Source: Promethearchaeota archaeon
GTDB taxonomy: Archaea > Asgardarchaeota > Lokiarchaeia > Sigynarchaeales > SOKP01
Assembly (NCBI GenBank): GCA_016839425.1
Contig: JAEOUI010000455.1
Coordinates: 1 to 5,821 of the forward strand
DNA: 5,821 nucleotides
Direction of reading: 5' to 3'
This document shows, piece after piece, positions 1 through 5,262 of the stretch. Position numbers and translations under genes: made by a program. The notes under the pieces are model-generated. The model was not told where the DNA came from and searched no databases. It saw only the letters and a list, made by a program, of their open reading frames with translations. How positions within the stretch are numbered: position 1 is the first letter of the stretch; each line of letters begins with the position of its first letter.

Positions 1-5
1 ACATG

Positions 6-2042
6 CTATAATTCAAGAGCTTTTCCACACGCCCAGCAACCCTCGTTCCGTTCTTTCAATGCACTGGCACATGGCTTACAATAAAATGCCTTACAATGAG
101 GACACATATAAATATTTGCACCTTCCACTGCGCCCTTGTGCACCACGCATAAGAATTCTTCTCTCCTGATTCTAAATTCAGATTCAGTGTTTTCCAAGGA
201 CTTTTTATCTTGATTTTTATTAGAAATCGATCCTTCGAAAATAAGGTGGGAAGTGGAAGGATTCAAAGAATTATTATCTAATTTTTTAGGACCTTTCAGC
301 TTATTTTGTTTTAATCCTTGAGAAGGATAATTGATTGGCGATAAATGGGTTTTTTTAATTCTTGTTCTTAATGTGATTGCAGTTCCTGATATAGTTATAA
401 TGCCAAGAAATAAGCACGCAGAAAAAACAATGATTGCTGGGTTAAAATCTTGTTCGGTGGAGGTATCATCTGATTCAGAATTCGAGCTTACTAATACATT
501 CGTGGTTCTGATAGTCATGTCTCCATCCCGATCTATCACGGTCAAGGTTACAACATAGTTTCCGCTATCCTCGTATGTATGAATGGGGTTCATCTCGTTT
601 GAGAGAGAGGAATCGTCCCCAAAATCCCATGAGTATTTCAGAGGGGCGTTTCCGCCGCTAACATCACAGAATAGCTGTATTTGATATCCTTTATCTACAT
701 AAATCTCGCTTTCAGGAAATTCAAGAATAGGTGTGGTGTCTTCTTCGACTACAATGTAATTGGTTTTAGAAATCCAAACGAAATCGGCCGTCGCATCGAT
801 AACAGTAAGATTGACAGAGTAATTACCGCTTATCGAGTAGCAATGAGTGGGATTTTTCTCATTGGAGCGAGGGGATTCATCCCCAAAGTCCCATTCAAAT
901 CTGAGGGGTAAATTACCCCCTATTCCAGTATAAAAGAAACTTATTGATTGGTTAGAAACTATCAAAGTTTCACTTGCTTCAAATTCAAGAATTGGAATGG
1001 AATCCCCTATTGGATGCATGTCTTGAATGAGGGGCGATTCGGAAATATTATACGGCTCCATTCCCGTACCATTAGCATACAATAAACCGGTATAATCGTC
1101 CCAGAAATTACCGTAACTACCGTTATCCCATAGGTTATCATTTCCCTCGTCATTGGCGTTTTTAACGCTATTGTTAACGAACGAGTTTAACCAAATCGAA
1201 TTATTATTGCTATCAAATATTAAATCTATTCCATGAATAGAATTATTATGGAGGGCGTTCAGCGAAATGATATTATTATTACTATAATATAAGCGTATTC
1301 CACTAGATATAGAATTATCTACCATGTTTTCCGAGACGCTATTGTCATTACTACGATACAAGCATATCCCATTATCCCCATTTTTACTTGCAAAGTTTCT
1401 TGAGATATTATTATTATCGCAATTTACTAAATAAATCCCATTATATGTATTATTTTTCATGTTGTTTCCTGAAATAATATTATCATCGCAGGTATCCATG
1501 TATACCCCATCATAGTCGATCTCGCTAATGGAGTTACCCGATATGATTGTATTATTACTCAGATTCATATATATTCCGAATTTATTATTGCTTATCGTAT
1601 TATCAATGAACTGCCCATTTGACGAATTATATATTCTAAGAACATCAATTGAAGAATTTGTTAAAGTACAATTCTTGACGATAAAATGAGCGAGAGAATT
1701 ACTTATTGTAATGCAAGAACCTGTCTGATTTGCGTCGATTATTATATTTTCGATGATATATGGATCATTAATAGATCCGCTTCCACTACACCACGATGTT
1801 GCAACAGCGTCCGCCCATGTAAACGGTCCTAACTCGTCAATAACGATTAACTCATGGAGTACTTGATAATTGGATGTTTTTAGAGGAAGTACTTGATCTT
1901 CATTCTTATTAATAGCAATCCTACTTGAAAGGAATATCTTGGGGATAGTAATAACCATCAATGAAAGGAGGAGCAAGAGAAAAATAAAATTTTTTCGACT
2001 TAGAATCGTTCTTTTTGTAATTCTTTTTCTGGAGATACTCAT
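6..2042 (-). CDS. Membrane-anchored beta-helix/PKD surface protein with cytosolic RING/FYVE-like zinc finger (shorter paralogue)
   Basis: A 678-residue protein starting at ATG (2040-2042) and ending at TAG (6-8). A basic N-terminus (SRKRITKR) precedes a hydrophobic segment at about 19-38. A conserved cap follows at about 60-131 (W84-C85-SGSG, C110, C125). Right-handed parallel beta-helix coils of about 23 residues cover about 140-295, then WDNG and NFWDDYTG (305-319) and HPIGD (343-347). Two PKD domains lie at about 348-434 and 438-520, each with WDFGD (384-388, 472-476) and a closing LTVID strand. A transmembrane helix at about 535-558 is followed by basic RTRIKK. The cytosolic tail has PKKLDN (585-590), HLIFEGSI (599-606) and a zinc finger with ligands C632, H635, C647, C650, C655, C658, C669, C672. 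Known for the folds: beta-helix and PKD domains are common in extracellular binding or adhesion proteins. Inferred: ectodomain outside, zinc finger inside. Many N-x-S/T sequons suit a glycosylated exterior. No enzyme motif is visible and the ligand is unknown. Confidence 0.9.
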   Translation of the reverse strand: MSISRKRITKRTILSRKNFIFLLLLLSLMVITIPKIFLSSRIAINKNEDQVLPLKTSNYQVLHELIVIDELGPFTWADAVATSWCSGSGSINDPYIIENIIIDANQTGSCITISNSLAHFIVKNCTLTNSSIDVLRIYNSSNGQFIDNTISNNKFGIYMNLSNNTIISGNSISEIDYDGVYMDTCDDNIISGNNMKNNTYNGIYLVNCDNNNISRNFASKNGDNGICLYRSNDNSVSENMVDNSISSGIRLYYSNNNIISLNALHNNSIHGIDLIFDSNNNSIWLNSFVNNSVKNANDEGNDNLWDNGSYGNFWDDYTGLLYANGTGMEPYNISESPLIQDMHPIGDSIPILEFEASETLIVSNQSISFFYTGIGGNLPLRFEWDFGDESPRSNEKNPTHCYSISGNYSVNLTVIDATADFVWISKTNYIVVEEDTTPILEFPESEIYVDKGYQIQLFCDVSGGNAPLKYSWDFGDDSSLSNEMNPIHTYEDSGNYVVTLTVIDRDGDMTIRTTNVLVSSNSESDDTSTEQDFNPAIIVFSACLFLGIITISGTAITLRTRIKKTHLSPINYPSQGLKQNKLKGPKKLDNNSLNPSTSHLIFEGSISNKNQDKKSLENTESEFRIRREEFLCVVHKGAVEGANIYMCPHCKAFYCKPCASALKERNEGCWACGKALEL
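27..149 (-). other. Coding segment for C-terminal eight-ligand zinc finger, shorter paralogue
   Basis: This segment encodes residues 632-672 with the spacing C-x2-H-x11-C-x2-C-x4-C-x2-C-x10-C-x2-C. Four ligand pairs in series are typical of cross-brace zinc folds (RING, FYVE, PHD and relatives), which bind two zinc ions with interleaved pairs. The C-x2-C-x4-C-x2-C core matches FYVE spacing; the first pair has His in place of the second Cys. The basic RRHHCR phosphoinositide-binding motif of true FYVE domains is absent. The domain follows the second transmembrane helix and a basic stop-transfer, so it should face the cytosol. That metal is bound is inferred from the residue pattern. Confidence 0.7.
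1158..1625 (-). repeat. About seven beta-helix coil repeats (22-24 codons each), shorter paralogue
   Basis: Residues 140-295 fall into coils starting near 140, 162, 186, 209, 232, 255 and 279. Each has a pattern close to N-x-I-x-x-N followed by a short turn and G-I-x-L. This is the PbH1/NosD-type rung of a right-handed parallel beta-helix, with Asn stacks at the turns. At DNA level it appears as a degenerate periodicity of about 69 bp with no near-identical units, so it is an old protein repeat and not a recent DNA expansion. Confidence 0.75.
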
Positions 2043-2090
2043 CTTTGGTAAAAAATTAAAAAGTTATTTTATCTTCTTATTTATCACCAA

Positions 2091-2100
2091 ATTTATAAAT
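2091..2100 (-). promoter_or_regulatory. TATA-like box for the shorter paralogue
   Basis: The palindromic ATTTATAAAT is a good match to the archaeal TATA box. With the usual distance of about 25 bp, transcription would start near 2070 and leave a leader of roughly 28 nt before the ATG at 2042. No Shine-Dalgarno sequence is visible just upstream of that ATG. This suggests that the downstream gene can be transcribed independently of the longer gene. Confidence 0.5.
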
Positions 2101-2167
2101 GCATCTGGGTATTTTTTTCAGTACTTCTTTTTCAAAGTATTATTGTTAAGCTGAAAGTTTTAATGGT

Positions 2168-2173
2168 AAAAAA
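2168..2173 (-). terminator. Possible U-run terminator after the longer paralogue
   Basis: Just after the TAA stop of the longer gene the minus strand carries a run of six T. Archaeal RNA polymerase often terminates at U-runs without a hairpin. In such AT-rich DNA the run may be coincidental, but the separate TATA box for the next gene fits termination here. Confidence 0.3.
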
Positions 2174-2175
2174 TA

Positions 2176-4872
2176 TTATATCTCCAAGTTACCACGACAA
2201 GCCCAGCAGGACTCTCCCTTTTCGCTTAGAGCTTTGGCACATTCCCTACAATAAAATGCTCCACAATGCGGACAAATGTACACGTTCACGCCCTTTACAG
2301 GTCCTTTGTGAACCAAGCAGAGGAATTCTTGCTTTTGAATCTGTAATTCGGATTCCGTTTTAGCCAGTTCTGCCTTCTGATCTGGTAAAGAATTCGTGTC
2401 TTGTTCAATTGATCCATCAAAAATAAGCTTGTGAGTCGTAGGATCGATACCTCCAGGAGTTTCTCTATTTTTCAAGTTGTCCAGTTTTTTCGGTAATTTA
2501 TGACCTGAGCTTTGAACGCTCTCAAGAACGCTTGAAACACCATTCTTTTTCCTTTTTCTCAAAATTAAGATTGCTCCCGCTAATCCCGCAAATCCGCTAA
2601 TTGCGAGCGTTGAAAGGATTATCCAAAGTATCGTATTATCGGAAGTAGAAATAGATCGTATTTCCACACTTATCGTTGCATTGACAGAATCGCCGTCCCT
2701 ATCGATTATAGTAAGGGTTACATTGTATTTATTAACATTTGAAAATGCGTGTGATGGTGACGTTTCATTAGAAGTAGGCGTGTAATCTCCAAAATTCCAT
2801 TCGTACGAAAAAGGACCGTTACCTCCACTTATTTTACACTCAAAAAGAATTTCACGCCCCCGTACTCCTCTTACGATGCTTTCGGAGAACTCTAAGACAG
2901 GGATCGTATCTTCCTCGACAATCACATGATTTTCTTTTGTCACCCAAATTTCTTCTCCAGTTGCGTCGATTAATATAAGTCTTACAGTGAAATTACCACT
3001 GACATCGTATCGATGGAGGGGATTTTCCTCATCAGAGTGTTCGGTCTCGTCTCCAAAATCCCAATCGAAAAAGAGCGGAAGATTTCCTCCGAAACCCGTG
3101 TAAGTGCATTGTATCCATTCTCCAGTAAATAAAAGCGTTTGATTGACGCTGAAATTAGGGTCTGGCGTGGTATCACCAATGGGATGACGATCTTCACCTG
3201 AAGGTGCTTCTGTCCAGTCCTTTATATAATATGATTCCATTCCAGTCCCATTAGTGTAAAACTCACCAGTATAATCGTCCCAATAATTACCGACCTCCCC
3301 GTTATCCCAGTAATTATTATATGATCCTTCATTGACGGAGTTATTTAGATTATTATTCAAGAAGGTGTTTAACCACATTGTATTGTTATCACTATCAACA
3401 TTCAGATGTATGCCTCGTTGATCATTATTAACGAAACCATTACCCCATACATCGTTATAATCACTTCCTTCCATATACAAGCCCCGAATCGTTTGATCTT
3501 TGCAAAAATTGTTCTTTATTGTGTTATTAGTTGAATTAGTGATGTATATTCCTGTTTCTTGATTGATTGAGAAATCGTTTCCCAAGCGATTTCTCGAAAT
3601 TGTTATATTCTCACAATTATCCAGATAAATTCCTTCATATCCATTATCGCAAGCAATATTATTATAAAGAGTATTATTATGACAATACCCTTCTAAACAG
3701 AATCCTTGGCCCTGTCTATCCGAATATGTGTTGCTTGCAATATTATTGTACAGATTATTATCGCTACAATTAACATTTAAATATACCCCGTGATCGTCGT
3801 TCTCGGTAAAGTTATTTTCAGAAATGATGTTGCTATGGCAAAAATCCCACATATAAAAGCCATTCTGCGAGTTGTTGAAAGCCGTGTTCTCTGTAATGAT
3901 ATTTTCGTTACAATTATCGTATATATAAATGCCATGATCGTTATTGTTGCTTGCGTTATTCTTAGAAAGGACATTATTATTACAACCAATATTAACATAT
4001 ATTCCTATTTCTTGAGTTCTATTTATTATATTCGAGGCATTGTTCCCTGTAATAAAATTATTCTCGCACGAATTAATTAAGGATATTCCGGCGTAGTCAT
4101 TATCGTTGCAATAGTTTTCTAAGATAGAATTTTCATTACATTGTTCATAGAGAGCAATTCCACGATTTTGAGTACCGAAAAGCGTTCGGCTTGCGTTGTT
4201 GTATATAAAAGTGTTATTAGAGCACGTAGTAAGCAAGTGTATTCCGAAATCGCTATTATCGTGGATTTCATTGCTTGAAAATAGATTATCGTAGCAATTT
4301 TCATGTAACTCAATCCCAGAAGCATTATTGTTGCTAGCTTGATTTCCAGATATCGTGTTGTCGAAACACCCATCTTCCAAAAAAATGCCCACTTCGTTGA
4401 AAGAACAATTATTGTTAATAACTTGTCCGTTTGAAACACTAACGAGCCTTATTCCTGCTTCTCTATTATATATCGTCCCACCAATTGAAGAATTCAACAA
4501 TGTACAGTTTCTAATTATAAAATTTACATTGGAATTTAGAATGGTTATGCAGGAACCAGTTTTATTTGCGTTAATGGTAACATTTTCGATAATGTAGGGA
4601 TCTCCAGGGGTACCGCTTCCACTACACCAAGCTTTATCGATAAAACTATCCCAATTATTTGTACCTTGCTCGTCTATTTCGATCGTTTCATTGAGAATCC
4701 AAAAGCCTGAAGTTTTAAAGATTAAATGTTTTAATGCTTTAGAAGAATCGTTAGTAGTAATTTTAAAGGCAGGGAAATAAAGGAAAGATGCTACTAATAA
4801 AGTAAATAAACCAATCAACACTGTTATTCTTTTCTTTGTTATTCTATTTCTAAAAATTTTTATAAAAATCAC
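2176..4872 (-). CDS. Membrane-anchored beta-helix/PKD surface protein with cytosolic RING/FYVE-like zinc finger (longer paralogue)
   Basis: An 898-residue protein ending at TAA (2176-2178). The start is GTG at 4870-4872: an in-frame TAG lies four codons upstream (4882-4884) with no ATG, GTG or TTG between, and no in-frame ATG occurs near the N-terminus. AGGA lies only 2 nt before the GTG, too close for a normal ribosome site. Parts in order: hydrophobic segment about 15-34; cap with C83 (WCSGSG), C108 and C123; about fourteen beta-helix coils at 144-511, many opening with Cys; WDNG and NYWDDYTG (522-536); HPIGD (563-567); PKD1 about 569-653 (WDFGD 604-608); PKD2 about 657-740 (WNFGD 692-696); transmembrane helix about 747-771; RKRKK stop-transfer; PKKLDN (794-799); HKLIFDGSI (814-822); zinc ligands C852, H855, C867, C870, C875, C878, C889, C892. 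It parallels the downstream gene part by part. The likely role is a surface binding or adhesion receptor. Substrate and signalling output are unknown. Confidence 0.9.
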   Translation of the reverse strand: MIFIKIFRNRITKKRITVLIGLFTLLVASFLYFPAFKITTNDSSKALKHLIFKTSGFWILNETIEIDEQGTNNWDSFIDKAWCSGSGTPGDPYIIENVTINANKTGSCITILNSNVNFIIRNCTLLNSSIGGTIYNREAGIRLVSVSNGQVINNNCSFNEVGIFLEDGCFDNTISGNQASNNNASGIELHENCYDNLFSSNEIHDNSDFGIHLLTTCSNNTFIYNNASRTLFGTQNRGIALYEQCNENSILENYCNDNDYAGISLINSCENNFITGNNASNIINRTQEIGIYVNIGCNNNVLSKNNASNNNDHGIYIYDNCNENIITENTAFNNSQNGFYMWDFCHSNIISENNFTENDDHGVYLNVNCSDNNLYNNIASNTYSDRQGQGFCLEGYCHNNTLYNNIACDNGYEGIYLDNCENITISRNRLGNDFSINQETGIYITNSTNNTIKNNFCKDQTIRGLYMEGSDYNDVWGNGFVNNDQRGIHLNVDSDNNTMWLNTFLNNNLNNSVNEGSYNNYWDNGEVGNYWDDYTGEFYTNGTGMESYYIKDWTEAPSGEDRHPIGDTTPDPNFSVNQTLLFTGEWIQCTYTGFGGNLPLFFDWDFGDETEHSDEENPLHRYDVSGNFTVRLILIDATGEEIWVTKENHVIVEEDTIPVLEFSESIVRGVRGREILFECKISGGNGPFSYEWNFGDYTPTSNETSPSHAFSNVNKYNVTLTIIDRDGDSVNATISVEIRSISTSDNTILWIILSTLAISGFAGLAGAILILRKRKKNGVSSVLESVQSSGHKLPKKLDNLKNRETPGGIDPTTHKLIFDGSIEQDTNSLPDQKAELAKTESELQIQKQEFLCLVHKGPVKGVNVYICPHCGAFYCRECAKALSEKGESCWACRGNLEI
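2197..2319 (-). other. Coding segment for C-terminal eight-ligand zinc finger, longer paralogue
   Basis: This segment encodes residues 852-892, with all eight putative ligands and exactly the same spacing as in the neighbouring paralogue. Most residues between the ligands are also kept (CPHC, AFYC, CWAC). Conservation of spacing while the ectodomain has changed greatly in length points to a selected function for the cytosolic end. Confidence 0.7.
3340..4443 (-). repeat. About fourteen beta-helix coil repeats (23-28 codons each), longer paralogue
   Basis: Residues 144-511 form coils opening at 169, 193, 217, 245, 269, 297, 321, 345, 369, 397, 420, 447, 471 and 495, preceded by one less regular coil. 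Most read C-x-x-N-x-I/L-x-x-N, then a variable turn, then G-I/F-x-L. Lengths are mainly 24 residues, with 27-28-residue coils beginning at 217, 269, 369 and 420. The rung pattern is that of a right-handed parallel beta-helix; NosD-like and CASH-type repeats are the nearest known relatives. The units have diverged at DNA level. Confidence 0.8.
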
Positions 4873-4935
4873 ATTCCTGATCTATTTTATAATAATACTG
4901 TCATAAGTTTGGAATACTGACACAAATGATAACTC

Positions 4936-4942
4936 ATTATAT
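4936..4942 (-). promoter_or_regulatory. Possible TATA-like element for the longer paralogue
   Basis: On the minus strand the sequence reads ATATAAT inside GGATATAATG. A start about 25 bp downstream would fall near 4914 and give a leader of about 40 nt before the GTG at 4872. The surrounding DNA is so AT-rich that chance matches are expected, so this is only the best-placed candidate. Confidence 0.25.
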
Positions 4943-5090
4943 CCTAATAATTACTTTAATAAACTGGAAGATTAAAAAAATTTTGTACTAAAAAACCTCC
5001 TTTATTCAAATATCACAGCAAAGATTATAACATGGGCCGCTTGAAATCTCAAATTTACGATTTATTTAAAAAGTTTTATTTGTAGTAAAG

Positions 5091-5100
5091 CTTATAAATT
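5091..5100 (+). promoter_or_regulatory. Possible TATA-like element for the acyltransferase gene
   Basis: CTTATAAATT resembles an archaeal TATA box but would imply a leader of about 140 nt. A weaker alternative, AATAAAAATA at 5219-5228, would give a leader of about 14 nt. The sequence does not decide between them. Confidence 0.2.
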
Positions 5101-5262
5101 TCAAAAAATAATTACCTTTATTAAAACATGTTTTTAATTAATTAACGATATTTTTTATTAAAAAAATTAGTATTTTTTAATAACGAATAATTATTTTACA
5201 AAACACTACAATTCAAGCAATAAAAATAACTCAAGTACGATTCTATAAAGGTTCATTCCATC

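Larger units (their letters stand above)
6..4872 (-). other. Tandem duplication of the surface-protein gene
   Basis: The two minus-strand genes are head-to-tail, 133 bp apart, and match in domain order from the basic N-terminus (RITK) to the final zinc finger. They share the cap with identical Cys spacing (25 and 15 residues), the WDNG/WDDYTG and HPIGD segments, paired PKD domains, and cytosolic PKKLDN and LIFxGSI motifs. The 220-residue length difference lies almost wholly in the beta-helix. Divergence is substantial, so the duplication is not recent. Confidence 0.8.
4873..5262. other. AT-rich divergent intergenic region
   Basis: This 390-bp stretch separates the leftward surface-protein gene from the rightward acyltransferase gene. 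I see no credible ORF, tRNA or other RNA gene in it. It holds the candidate start signals of both genes. It also holds a low-complexity A/T block (about 5141-5200) in which TATTTTTTA occurs at 5149-5157 and again at 5171-5179, with AACGA at 5144-5148 and 5182-5186. Confidence 0.6.

Noticed and set aside
1158..1625. A periodicity of about 69 bp that could suggest a CRISPR or satellite array
   Set aside because: The units are diverged and stay in the reading frame. The period is that of one beta-helix coil, and there are no near-identical repeats with unique spacers.
2120..2141. Imperfect hairpin AGTACTT/AAGTATT in the intergenic gap
   Set aside because: Seven pairs with one wobble and an eight-base loop in AT-rich DNA. 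It has no adjacent U-run in the right orientation and is expected by chance.
1939..2154. A 71-codon hydrophobic open frame on the plus strand
   Set aside because: It is largely antisense to the start and N-terminal membrane segment of the shorter surface-protein gene. Its hydrophobicity comes from AT-rich sequence, and it has no ribosome site.
2163..2363. A 66-codon plus-strand open frame over the zinc-finger region
   Set aside because: It is antisense to the conserved zinc-finger coding segment, whose conservation between paralogues is clearly in the minus frame.
3777..4597. Several overlapping open frames on both strands within the long coil region
   Set aside because: They are shadows created by the repetitive Asn/Ile-rich codons (AAT/ATT) of the beta-helix. 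They show no domain of their own.
2176..4872. Assignment as NosD copper-processing protein
   Set aside because: Only the beta-helix repeat type is shared. The PKD domains, transmembrane helix and zinc finger do not fit NosD, and no nos genes are nearby.
4885..4892. TTATAAAA as the TATA box of the longer gene
   Set aside because: It lies only 13-20 nt before the GTG. A transcript starting about 25 bp downstream would begin inside the gene, with no usable start codon after it.
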